15,734 nt of DNA from an uncultured Oscillospiraceae bacterium (GTDB lineage Bacteria > Bacillota_A > Clostridia > Oscillospirales > Acutalibacteraceae), in the NCBI GenBank assembly GCA_900554165.1, contig USGR01000003.1, positions 1 through 15,734 of the forward strand. Reading direction: 5' to 3'. Each line of letters starts with the position of its first letter. Within the stretch, counting starts at the first letter, position 1. The notes under the pieces are model-generated. The model was not told the DNA's origin, did not search any database, and saw only the letters and a program-made list of their open reading frames with translations. A program made the position numbers and the translations under genes. Shown here in pieces: positions 8,032 to 15,039 of the stretch.

Positions 8032-8080
8032 GCGTCGGATGCTTTTACGCTCTGCTTATCATCTTAAAAAAGGTTATTTT

Positions 8081-8908
8081 TTACTCACGATTTTTTCTGG
8101 GCCTTGAAGCCGCTATTATTTCTGCGTTGCGCATTATGACCTTTTCGCCGCGCCATTCATAGGCACGTCCCACTATATCTTCTCCCGGTATATATCTTGG
8201 CCTAAACCCATTTATAAATTCCTTTATCTTTGTCGCTTGTACCCCTCTGTTCATGGGGCATACATCCTGACATATGTCGCAGCCCCATACCGTTCCATAT
8301 CTCGCAATAAGAGCTTTTTCCTCTGCGTCTAACTCGCCCTTTTTCTGCGTTATATCCGAAAGGCACATTTTCCGGTTAAATCCGCTGTCGCCTATTGCGC
8401 CGCCCGGGCAGTGAGATGCGCAGGCGCCGCATTTTAAGCACTCTCTTATTTTTTCATGCTTATATTCTATTCCTTCAAAAACAACATCTGTTATTATTTC
8501 GCCCAAGAATACGTATGAGCCATACTTTTTGGTTATTAGTAGGCCATTGTCGCCCACCGCGCCAAGCCCGCAGAAAGCCGCGGTATATACCTCCGGCAGC
8601 GGTGAATTGTCTATAAAGCAGGCTGTATGGCTGTCTGGGCGCTCAACACTAATGGCGGCAGCGCACTTTTTCAGTATTCTCATGCATACGTCATGATAAT
8701 CCGGCACCGCTGAATATCGCGATATGTTTTCCGGCTTAGCTCCAGTGTTATATGGAAATGCCGCCATTAATACAGTCGCCGCCCCAGCCGGTACGCGGCG
8801 TGAAGCGGCATTATTCTGTAAATATCCAGATACATCACTATAACGGCAGATGTCAAATAAATCTACCATCTCTGCATTCAGTATTGTTTTTATAATTTCT
8901 ATATTCAT
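8081..8908 (-). CDS. QueG-like epoxyqueuosine reductase / double 4Fe-4S protein
   Basis: QueG reduces epoxyqueuosine in tRNA to queuosine using cobalamin and two 4Fe-4S clusters. This 275-residue protein shows the QueG arrangement. An N-terminal DUF1730-like part contains DYH at 70-72. The segment CFIDNSPLPE carries Asp100 at the position of the QueG catalytic acid. GLGAVGDNGLLI and GSYVFLGEI follow. The two cluster motifs are Cys157/160/163 plus Cys167, then Cys182, Cys210, Cys213 and Cys217. It lacks the C-terminal HEAT-repeat extension of longer QueG proteins, so a related reductase role is possible. Other queuosine genes are not in the window. It is a single-gene unit with promoter 9023-9050 and terminator 8000-8031. 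Family is clear; exact substrate is less sure. Confidence 0.82.
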   Translation of the reverse strand: MNIEIIKTILNAEMVDLFDICRYSDVSGYLQNNAASRRVPAGAATVLMAAFPYNTGAKPENISRYSAVPDYHDVCMRILKKCAAAISVERPDSHTACFIDNSPLPEVYTAAFCGLGAVGDNGLLITKKYGSYVFLGEIITDVVFEGIEYKHEKIRECLKCGACASHCPGGAIGDSGFNRKMCLSDITQKKGELDAEEKALIARYGTVWGCDICQDVCPMNRGVQATKIKEFINGFRPRYIPGEDIVGRAYEWRGEKVIMRNAEIIAASRPRKNRE

Positions 8909-9006
8909 ATTAATCGCCTTTGGCTCAAAAAGAATAAATATAGATATATAAGGCTGTCGCCCTATTATTCCACAAATTATGCACTCACAATAATTAGCGC
9001 TGACTT

Positions 9007-9047
9007 ACATACACATATAATTATAATACTATTTTATAGGTGTATGT
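9007..9047. repeat. Imperfect 14-base inverted repeat spanning the queG-like promoter
   Basis: The arms at 9007-9020 (ACATACACATATAA) and 9034-9047 (TTATAGGTGTATGT) are reverse complements except for one position. They are 13 bases apart. One arm overlaps the -35 box and the other covers the predicted transcription start, so the -10 box lies between them. This is a credible operator geometry, though I cannot name a regulator. Confidence 0.6.
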
Positions 9048-9050
9048 CAA
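9023..9050 (-). promoter_or_regulatory. Promoter of the queG-like gene
   Basis: On the minus strand a perfect -35 box TTGACA (9045-9050) is followed after 16 bases by TATTAT (9023-9028). A TATAAT three bases further is an alternative at 19-base spacing. The transcript would carry an unusually long leader of about 100 bases before the ATG at 8908. Confidence 0.72.
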
Positions 9051-9076
9051 GCCGGGCTCTGCTTTAAAGCCGCTGC

Positions 9077-10048
9077 TTACAGCATAGCAAGCACCAATAT
9101 AAGCGGCATGCTTACGACCGATACCAGTGTGCCCATCAGCACCGAACGCGTCGCAAGGTCGGTGTCGCCGTCATATTTTCCGGCAAACATTATCGTATTT
9201 GCCGCCGCCGGCGCCGCGGCCGGTATCATAAGCGCCACCAGCGCTTCACGGCTTGTATCTGCTATGCCGGTTAGCTTGAATATCAAGAAAAACAACCCAA
9301 AGCTTGCTGCGGGAATGACAATCATCCTGAGAAGTATTGACAACCACATCTGCCCGTCGCCTTTCTGCGGCTTTAAGCTCGACATCGCCAAATATCCGCC
9401 CGTCACTATCATCGCAAGCGGAGTGTTCAGATTTGCCAGCATCTCTATCGGCGTGCTAAGTATTTCCGGCAGGCTAAAATCGGGCAGCTTCGCTGAAATT
9501 AAAAACAGCGGAAGTCCTATCACTATGCCTATTGTGCCAGGATTTATTATCGCTTTCTTGATAGATACCTTCTGCTCTGTCGTAAATAGCTTTAAACCCG
9601 CAGTCCAGATGAACACCATGAAGATAGCGACATAAATTGATACCAGAAAAACTCCTTTTTCTCCAAGCACCGCCTGCGTCAGCGGAATAGAAAAGAACGC
9701 GCAGTTTGAGTATATTGTCGCGTACCACAGTACACTGCGGCGCTTTCCTTCGACTTTTCTGAAAAATATAAGGCAAAATATATACCCTATTCCTATAGAT
9801 ACAGCTGTAAAAATTACTGCTATTCCAAGCTCCAGCGCCGACTGTAAGCTGAACTTTACGCTTTCAAAAGCGTTTATTACAACGCATGGCGTTACGGCAT
9901 AAAACAGTATATCTATAAGCTGCTTCATGCCTTTCTGATTAATGCACTTTGCCTTGAAAAGCGCAAAACCTACTAATATAAGCAAAAATAAAATGCATAC
10001 CTGTACTACTACGTCGCCCGCAAAACCTAATAAATATAATATATCCAA
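9077..10048 (-). CDS. AEC (auxin efflux carrier) family transporter
   Basis: The 323-residue hydrophobic protein has the AEC-family layout: two bundles of about five membrane helices with a more polar middle (about 155-170). The first bundle carries conserved text of the family such as GFALFKAKCINQKGMKQLIDILFYAVTPCVVI (here residues about 27-58). The second carries helix-rich segments with Pro and Asn that resemble the crossover region, for example PAAAPAAANTIMFA. Bacterial AEC carriers move small organic acids such as malate or malonate, but the substrate here is unknown. The start is TTG at 10048, chosen because GGTGG lies 6 bases upstream and the next in-frame ATG is about 40 codons inside. 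It follows the msmX-like gene through a terminator and may depend on readthrough. Confidence 0.86.
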   Translation of the reverse strand: MDILYLLGFAGDVVVQVCILFLLILVGFALFKAKCINQKGMKQLIDILFYAVTPCVVINAFESVKFSLQSALELGIAVIFTAVSIGIGYIFCLIFFRKVEGKRRSVLWYATIYSNCAFFSIPLTQAVLGEKGVFLVSIYVAIFMVFIWTAGLKLFTTEQKVSIKKAIINPGTIGIVIGLPLFLISAKLPDFSLPEILSTPIEMLANLNTPLAMIVTGGYLAMSSLKPQKGDGQMWLSILLRMIVIPAASFGLFFLIFKLTGIADTSREALVALMIPAAAPAAANTIMFAGKYDGDTDLATRSVLMGTLVSVVSMPLILVLAML

Positions 10049-10066
10049 AAACTACCACCCACACAC

Positions 10067-10096
10067 AAAATCACCCGCGGCATAGCTGCGGGTGAT
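10067..10096 (-). terminator. Intrinsic terminator after the sugar-ABC ATPase gene
   Basis: ATCACCCGC (10070-10078) pairs perfectly with GCGGGTGAT (10088-10096), and two or three further inner pairs close a tiny loop. On the minus strand it is followed by TTTTGTGTG. It lies about 20 bases after the ATPase stop and about 20 bases before the TTG start of the AEC gene. It therefore separates the two genes, or tunes readthrough between them. Confidence 0.78.
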
Positions 10097-10114
10097 ATTT
10101 ATATTTTATAAAAT

Positions 10115-11257
10115 TTAGAAGCAAATTGCCTGCTCGGTTTCCTTATCAAACAGATGTATCCTGTCATTGTCAAAGGCCATCTTTATCGTATCGCCGGCAT
10201 GCGCCTTTGAGGTAGGCTCAACACGCGCGACAAGGCTTGCGCCTTCGCAGTTTACATACAGATATATCTCCGCACCCATAAGCTCGGTCACTTCAACATT
10301 TGCTTCAATAATGCCGTCAGGAAGCTTATTTATACGGTCTTCATTATCGTGTAAATCTTCCGGACGTATGCCCATGATAACCGTTTTATCCTCATACTTA
10401 TCGAGAACATTCTTCTCATTCTTATATGCAGGTACCTTAATATCATACTTTACACCCTTGCGAGTCTTAGTATCTTCAGTACCAAACTGGCAATAGAAGT
10501 CATCGCCCTTCTTTATGAGCTTGCACTCAATAAAGTTCATCTGCGGTGAGCCTATAAAGCCTGCAACAAACTTATTAATAGGCTTGTTGTAAAGATTTGG
10601 CGGTGTATCAACCTGCTGAATAAGTCCGTCTTTCATAACGACTATCCTGTCAGCCATCGTCATAGCTTCCGTCTGGTCGTGTGTAACATATATAAATGTT
10701 GTTCCTAACTTCTTATGAAGTTTTGAAAGCTCCGTCCTCATCTGTGCACGCAGCTTTGCGTCAAGGTTTGAAAGAGGTTCGTCAAGAAGGAAGACCTTCG
10801 GCTCACGAACTATAGCACGTCCCAACGCAACACGCTGACGCTGACCACCAGACAATGCTTTCGGCTTACGATCCAGGAGGTGTTCTATATCAAGTGTGCG
10901 GGCAGCCTCTTCAACTCTTCTCTTTATCTCATCTTTCGGAGTCTTGCGAAGTTTTAGTCCAAAAGCCATATTCTCAAATACCGTCATGTGAGGATAAAGC
11001 GCATAGTTCTGGAAAACCATAGCTATATCTCTGTCTTTCGGCGCTATGTCGTTAACAAGCTTATCGCCTATGTATAACTCTCCGCCTGATATCTCTTCCA
11101 GTCCCGCTATCATTCTAAGCGTTGTAGACTTACCGCAACCGGAAGGTCCAACCAGTATTATAAATTCCTTATCTTTAATCTCAAGATTAAAGTCAGAAAC
11201 GGCTACTACTCCCCCTGCATATTGTTTCGTTATGTTCTTTAATACTAAACCTGCCAT
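10115..11257 (-). CDS. ABC importer ATPase of the MsmX/UgpC/MalK family
   Basis: This cytoplasmic ATPase powers carbohydrate uptake by CUT1-type ABC importers. The 380-residue chain has all nucleotide-binding elements. Walker A is GPSGCGKST at 37-45. The Q-loop Gln is at 83. The signature LSGGQ is at 135-139, followed by RQRVALGRA. Walker B is VFLLDE at 155-160, the D-loop SNLDAKLR follows, and the switch His is at 193. The C-terminal regulatory part (about 235-380) is TOBE-like, as in MalK. An AGGAGG site precedes the ATG. No binding protein or permease gene is in the window, which fits the shared orphan ATPase model known for MsmX, serving several importers. A candidate promoter is at 11290-11317. 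Gene name msmX or ugpC cannot be separated from sequence alone. Confidence 0.95.
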   Translation of the reverse strand: MAGLVLKNITKQYAGGVVAVSDFNLEIKDKEFIILVGPSGCGKSTTLRMIAGLEEISGGELYIGDKLVNDIAPKDRDIAMVFQNYALYPHMTVFENMAFGLKLRKTPKDEIKRRVEEAARTLDIEHLLDRKPKALSGGQRQRVALGRAIVREPKVFLLDEPLSNLDAKLRAQMRTELSKLHKKLGTTFIYVTHDQTEAMTMADRIVVMKDGLIQQVDTPPNLYNKPINKFVAGFIGSPQMNFIECKLIKKGDDFYCQFGTEDTKTRKGVKYDIKVPAYKNEKNVLDKYEDKTVIMGIRPEDLHDNEDRINKLPDGIIEANVEVTELMGAEIYLYVNCEGASLVARVEPTSKAHAGDTIKMAFDNDRIHLFDKETEQAICF

Positions 11258-11289
11258 AATTAACCTCCTAGTTTTGCTGCTACAAGAGC

Positions 11290-11317
11290 ATTATATAATA
11301 TATCAGATTTTTTTAAA
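11290..11317 (-). promoter_or_regulatory. Candidate promoter of the ABC ATPase gene
   Basis: On the minus strand TTTAAA (11312-11317) and TATAAT (11290-11295) are 16 bases apart, a plausible but not strong SigA promoter. The leader would be about 25 bases. The -35 box lies inside a 14-base sequence (11312-11325) whose exact reverse complement recurs at 11484-11497. Confidence 0.5.
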
Positions 11318-11345
11318 TATAGCTACTATTATATTAATCAAACTT

Positions 11346-11368
11346 AAAAAAGTCTATTTAGACATTTT
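11346..11368 (-). terminator. Weak hairpin with T run, possible end of the DUF4830 transcript
   Basis: The 12-base palindrome GTCTATTTAGAC (11352-11363) reads on the minus strand as a short stem followed by six T residues, with A-T pairing possible outside it. The stem has only 4-5 strong pairs, so termination would be weak. It could equally be a protein-binding palindrome upstream of the ABC ATPase promoter. The rest of the 292-base gap between the ATPase and DUF4830 genes is AT-rich and unexplained. Confidence 0.33.
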
Positions 11369-11549
11369 AACTAAATACGCACATATACCTGCAAAATATC
11401 AACAAAATATGTATTGGTTTAAACACTTTTTTATGTAATATAACATCCTGATTGTTCTGCGCATTTCCTATGACTAATCTCTATAGCTATATTTAAATCA
11501 TTTTTGCTGCAATCATATTCAAACGCCATTTTTACCAATTTATATTATA

Positions 11550-12038
11550 CTATTCATTGGTGCCAAATGCAAGGCCTGTTCCGCTTAAATCAAATCCATG
11601 CATAAATCCGTTAAGACTTACGTTGCATATATCCCCCGCTATTACCTTTGAATCATATATTAATAAATTAGCTTCAACATTTTCTTCTCCGCCCGGATAA
11701 TTCGTAACCTCAAACTGCATATGCGTTACCTCTTTACCGGCATATAGAGATATGTCCAGTCCCTGCGCCTTTTGAATTTCGTTGTACTCTTTATACACAT
11801 CGTCAAGCTCTGCCGGTATCACTATCTTTTCCTCTTCAAGCGGAGTAGTATTGACATCCCAGCCAAACTGCTTTAAAAATTCAATACAGCCCGCTGCATC
11901 TGCCGCCGTATAGTCTATTTTCTCCTCATTTTCTCTCATCATTGATAATATTACCGTTGCTATGCAAAGCAGTGCAAATATTATAAAAAGAATTGTCGCC
12001 GCCTTTTTCTTTGTAAGCTTAATTGATACTGCCAGCAT
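11550..12038 (-). CDS. DUF4830 membrane-anchored protein of unknown function
   Basis: The 162-residue protein starts with a short basic segment and one hydrophobic helix (about 12-32), giving a single membrane anchor with the bulk probably outside. The C-terminal part matches what I recall of DUF4830. It contains AAGCIEFLKQFGWDV (about 47-61), an acidic PAELDDVYKEYNEIQKAQG stretch, an aromatic-poor segment ending in NYPGGEENVEANLLIYD, and GDICNVSLNGFMHGF near the end. This family is common in Clostridia and has no known biochemical role. A GGAGG site sits about 8 bases before the ATG, supporting the start. It appears to be a single-gene unit: neighbours are 290 bases downstream and over 900 bases upstream. 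A dyad lies just upstream (12062-12081). Confidence 0.82.
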   Translation of the reverse strand: MLAVSIKLTKKKAATILFIIFALLCIATVILSMMRENEEKIDYTAADAAGCIEFLKQFGWDVNTTPLEEEKIVIPAELDDVYKEYNEIQKAQGLDISLYAGKEVTHMQFEVTNYPGGEENVEANLLIYDSKVIAGDICNVSLNGFMHGFDLSGTGLAFGTNE

Positions 12039-12061
12039 CCTTATGCCCTCCTTTTTATCGA

Positions 12062-12081
12062 TAATTCATTTATATGAATTA
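12062..12081. repeat. Perfect 8-base dyad upstream of the DUF4830 gene
   Basis: TAATTCAT and ATGAATTA face each other across TTAT. The dyad ends about 10 bases before the DUF4830 ribosome binding site on the minus strand, so it could be an operator or a leader hairpin. No convincing promoter hexamers were found around it. Confidence 0.5.
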
Positions 12082-12328
12082 CCAATATGCATTTATTCTA
12101 AAAGTGAGGACAAACTTTAGGCTATCGGTTATTTATAATAAAGGCGGCGTATTAACTGTGGCAATTTACGACATTATTAAGCAGAAATACTGCAACTTCG
12201 ACCGTAATAACCTCGTCGAATGTAAAACTTATTATATACTAAGTTCAATACACAAATCTTCGTAACATTCACAGATATTAAAAAAAGAACGCCTTTCAGT
12301 GAGTCGTGTACAGAAATCTTTTATATGC

Positions 12329-12484
12329 TTATGCTTCTTTTACAGTAAACAGCTCTATCGTGTCAGAACACATAGTCAAACAGAACAACTTATCGGTACG
12401 TTTAACGATGTATTTATATCTATTGCCATTGCTTAGAAGCTTGCGGATGGTTCAGCATTCTCCGCCATTCCGGCCGCAGACCAT
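12329..12484 (-). pseudogene. Interrupted small reading frame with one in-frame TGA
   Basis: On the minus strand an AGGTG ribosome binding site (12493-12497) lies 8 bases before an ATG at 12484. The frame reads MVCGRNGGEC, then TGA (12454-12452). It then stays open for another 40 codons (TIRKLLSNGNRYKYIVKRTD and onward to FTVKEA) before TAA at 12331-12329. Amino-acid content after the TGA is ordinary and protein-like. The simplest reading is a decayed small gene. A 10-residue peptide or recoding at the UGA are alternatives with much less support. I recognise no family. Confidence 0.3.
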
Positions 12485-12604
12485 AAAAATCGCACCTGGT
12501 GCTTTACGGCGCTTTAATCTTTAAGGACGCTTCAATTTGCAAAAAATCACTAAATATTTTTATTCGTCTATGTTATAAGCGGTCTCCATCTAAATTAGAC
12601 AACA

Positions 12605-12633
12605 AAGAAGGCGCAAATATCTTGCGCCTTCTT
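12605..12633. terminator. Strong hairpin, probable terminator
   Basis: AAGAAGGCGCAA (12605-12616) and TTGCGCCTTCTT (12622-12633) form a perfect 12-base-pair stem with a 5-base loop. On the plus strand it is followed by GGATTTTATTTTA and on the minus strand by TGTTGTCTAATTT, so both directions are moderately T-rich. It most likely ends the transcript of the ROK-like gene, 340 bases upstream on the minus strand, or an unseen plus-strand RNA. Confidence 0.7.
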
Positions 12634-12975
12634 GGATTTTATTTTACTCTCTGTAATATTCTCATAATTTCATGGCGTCAAAGCAATTTAAAACCGCAAA
12701 ACCAAGGCTATAAATCTATATGCAGCAATATAATCGTCCGGCCGGAAATATAGCTTTTAAGCAGTATTTTAATATCAAATTATATACTCTTAAGCTCTAT
12801 TCTCTCGCCGTTTGAATAAATATTACACTGCCCTGCCGCTGCATATAAACACACGCCATGATAAAAAGCATAAGAAAATTTTCTTTCTTGCGATAAATAG
12901 CAGCGCTATTATGCTTGCCATTCCTTAAAAATCAAATATTACATCATTTACCCATTTAATCTTTTTATAAGCAGA

Positions 12976-14364
12976 TTATTTTACCTCCGGCAGGCTGGCG
13001 GCAGCTACCGACTGGCCTACGCGGCGGATTTTTTCATCAGGAAGGTGCAGCTGGATTTTCTTAGCAAGTTCAGGATACTCTTCTTTAAGCACCTTTTCAG
13101 CGTTTTCAATTATCAAATCGCCGCCCTCGCCCGACATTACGCGGCCAAGCAGAAGCATGTGCTTTATCTCATAATACATTGAGTAATATCCTATGGCGTG
13201 GCCGAGATAGGTGCCTATTGAGCGATAAACAGCGCGTGCTGCGTCGGAGCCGTTGTTCATCTCGCCCTGTACTACTTTCAGCTTTTCAGCCGGGCTGAGC
13301 GATTCGTCAAGCTTAATTCCCGCGCGCGGTGCAAGCTTAATTACGCCGTCCTGCGAGAAGTATTTTACGCCGCAGCCGATATCGCCCGACCATTCGTCCT
13401 CCATAGCGTCGGCCTGCAAATCAACCGGAGCAAAAGCAAGCTCGTTAAGCCAGCCCGTTATATTGCCCTCGCTGTCGACAAAGCCGGCAGCCTCGGATGT
13501 GCCCATGGCTATGCCTAAAACATTATTATCCTCTAAAGACATAGCACCGGCAAGTGCCGTAACGTCGCCGTCGTTTGCTACCTCCAGCGGTATGTCGCCA
13601 AGTTCTTTAGCGGCCCTTATATATATGTCCTTGACCTTTTTGTCGAACTCATCCAGCGGCACTTTGAGGAACAGTGACGCAACCATAGCCCTGTTCTGAA
13701 CATATATGCCGGCAGAGCTTACGCCTATGGCGTCAACACGCGGCATTTTAGACGCAGCCGTCTTGAATGCCTCGAGTATTCCATTGAAATGATAGTCAGG
13801 GTCGGAATTGGTTTTTGGGAACCAAACAACTTCCTCAGAGAATACCGGCTCGCCGTCTATAACCGCAGATACTTTCCTGTCGCTTCCGCCGGCGTCAAAG
13901 CCTATGCGGCAGCCGTTAAGGTGACGTCCGACTGAAACAGACTTCTGCACGCTCTCCGGCGCATCTTCATATTTGCAGCCTGTTACCTCAAAATCGCGCT
14001 CATACACACGAGCCATAAAATCAGCGTCAAATTCGCGTGCACCGCCCTTGCAATAGGTTTCAGCTATAAACTTATACATGTCGTCGCTGCCGGCTATATA
14101 AACCTTAAAGCCGCCGTAGCACCACAGCATCATTTTTACTGTTCTTTCGACATATACACGGTCGGCCTGCTCCATTTCCTTTGTGCCGTGTATAAATGTC
14201 TTTCTTACGGCTATCTGACCGCCGTCGCGCTCAACCGCAATTGCAATCGGGCATTTTCCGGACGCCGACTTCTCAAACGCCTCTGCAAATTTTGAAAGCG
14301 GTATAAAGCCGCTGTCAAGCTCCGGTACATTCTTTATCGATATATCAATACCGTATACCTTCAT
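12976..14364 (-). CDS. ROK-like ASKHA-fold protein, putative sugar kinase
   Basis: The 462-residue protein has an N-terminal extension of about 150 residues, then an actin-like ATPase fold. The phosphate-1 motif is GFDAGGSDRKVSAV at 155-168. VDAIGVSSAGI (210-220) resembles the ROK 'giGia-pG' strand. EVANDGDVTALAGAM (261-275) contains Asp265 at the catalytic-base position. MGTSEAAGFVD (287-297) is the phosphate-2 loop. The ROK zinc cluster CxCGxxGCxE and the GExGH motif are not present; only NELAFAPVD and DIGCGVKYF stand in their place. Canonical ROK proteins are about 300 residues, so this is a divergent long form. It has a promoter at 14404-14432 and an AGGAGG site before the ATG. Substrate unknown; a non-catalytic role is possible. 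Confidence 0.75.
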   Translation of the reverse strand: MKVYGIDISIKNVPELDSGFIPLSKFAEAFEKSASGKCPIAIAVERDGGQIAVRKTFIHGTKEMEQADRVYVERTVKMMLWCYGGFKVYIAGSDDMYKFIAETYCKGGAREFDADFMARVYERDFEVTGCKYEDAPESVQKSVSVGRHLNGCRIGFDAGGSDRKVSAVIDGEPVFSEEVVWFPKTNSDPDYHFNGILEAFKTAASKMPRVDAIGVSSAGIYVQNRAMVASLFLKVPLDEFDKKVKDIYIRAAKELGDIPLEVANDGDVTALAGAMSLEDNNVLGIAMGTSEAAGFVDSEGNITGWLNELAFAPVDLQADAMEDEWSGDIGCGVKYFSQDGVIKLAPRAGIKLDESLSPAEKLKVVQGEMNNGSDAARAVYRSIGTYLGHAIGYYSMYYEIKHMLLLGRVMSGEGGDLIIENAEKVLKEEYPELAKKIQLHLPDEKIRRVGQSVAAASLPEVK

Positions 14365-14403
14365 TTTTTATCCTCCTATTATCCCTATTTTACAATTTGT
14401 TTT

Positions 14404-14432
14404 AGTATATAACATTATTCCTTTAAAGTAAA
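14404..14432 (-). promoter_or_regulatory. Candidate promoter of the ROK-like gene
   Basis: On the minus strand TTTACT (14427-14432) and TATACT (14404-14409) are 17 bases apart, a reasonable SigA-type match. Transcription would start near 14397, giving a leader of about 33 bases. No CcpA-type cre site was recognised nearby. Confidence 0.6.
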
Positions 14433-14958
14433 ATATTTTTTTAACTTTTTTATGGAGAAAAATTGCTTATTATCTTTTTATACTTTTTGTGCTTTACTAC
14501 ATATCTATTTCTTAATATAAACATCTAAAAAATATTCGTATTTTTCTCTGGCGTTGACTACACATGTAAACAACTCAAATTCATATACATAATTTGTGGC
14601 ACAAGTTCTTAGAGAAAAAGCTTATAAAATTTGCGGCTCGTAAAAAAGCCTCTTCTATTTTGCAAATTGGTATTTAAGATTTTTAAATAGCTGGCAGCCT
14701 CGCAATATAACTGAAAACAGCAGTAGAGGATGTCGCTTAAAATCGTAAAAATCGACATTATATAACATACCTTTTATTTTACCGGATTGCTTTTCTCTTT
14801 CCTGCATATTATAGCTTTTAATAAACTAATCTATATATTGTTCAATAAGAGCAAAGCTTAGCGACCTGTTTACATAACGCCCAATTACGAATTTTCTAAA
14901 TCAATGGTGATATGCTCAATTATAACGCAATTTATCCTTACAAAGCCCGGCTAATTAA

Positions 14959-14989
14959 TTTTTTCGTCTAACCCCCGACATATTATACA
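14959..14989 (+). promoter_or_regulatory. Tentative promoter of spoIIID
   Basis: An AT-rich CATATTATACA (14979-14989) lies about 50 bases before the spoIIID GTG. It could serve as a -10 element of SigA type (TATTAT, with a poor TTTTTT at -35) or as a degenerate SigE -10. In Bacillus spoIIID is transcribed by SigE. Neither match is good enough to assign the sigma factor. A perfect SigE-like -35 heptamer, GCATATT at 14998-15004, is too close to the gene to give a transcript that keeps the ribosome binding site. Confidence 0.3.
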
Positions 14990-15039
14990 CCTCACCCGCA
15001 TATTAATTATCGACACATCAAACATCAGGAGGCGACATT

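Larger units (their letters stand above)
12039..12975. other. 937-base stretch without a firm gene
   Basis: Mostly AT-rich DNA between the DUF4830 gene and the ROK-like gene. It holds a dyad near 12062-12081, a locally GC-richer island at about 12425-12530, and the interrupted minus-strand frame 12329-12484. A strong hairpin lies at 12605-12633. There is also a 32-codon hydrophobic minus-strand frame (12823-12921) without a well-spaced ribosome binding site, and a 14-base perfect palindrome at 12872-12885. I found no tRNA, no riboswitch I recognise and no insertion sequence. A decayed gene or a small RNA locus is the likeliest explanation. Confidence 0.6.
14365..15039. other. 675-base AT-rich divergent intergenic region between the ROK-like gene and spoIIID
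   Basis: Besides the ROK promoter and the spoIIID upstream region, this stretch contains a bulged stem. It consists of AATTTGCGGCT (14628-14638), AGCC (14647-14650) and GCAAATT (14662-14668). There is also an inverted pair ATGTCG (14730-14735) / CGACAT (14753-14758), next to a minus-strand TATAAT (14757-14762) with no convincing -35 box. No open frame with a ribosome binding site was found. The length is generous for two promoters, so a small RNA is possible but not shown. Confidence 0.5.

Noticed and set aside
12074..12265. Plus-strand 63-codon frame
   Set aside because: No ribosome binding site; its start lies inside the 12062-12081 dyad; no family resemblance.
12440..12500. Minus-strand CCGGAA-rich segment resembling the SRP RNA core
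   Set aside because: Only GCCGGAA-like bases match; the GGAAGGNAGCAG core and a long pairing stem are missing.
12306..12524. Plus-strand 72-codon frame from GTG
   Set aside because: No ribosome binding site; it is the complement of the better-supported minus-strand frame with its own site.
12470..12604. Possible insertion-sequence end (sequence near GCGCCGTAAAGC and GTCTAATTTAGATGG)
   Set aside because: No matching opposite terminal repeat, no target duplication and no transposase-like frame found.
12499..12753. Plus-strand 84-codon frame from GTG
   Set aside because: It runs straight through the perfect 12-base-pair hairpin at 12605-12633 and has no ribosome binding site.
15019..15026. 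SigE -10-like CAAACATC paired with GCATATT at 14998-15004
   Set aside because: Transcription would start within or after the spoIIID ribosome binding site, so the message could not be translated normally.
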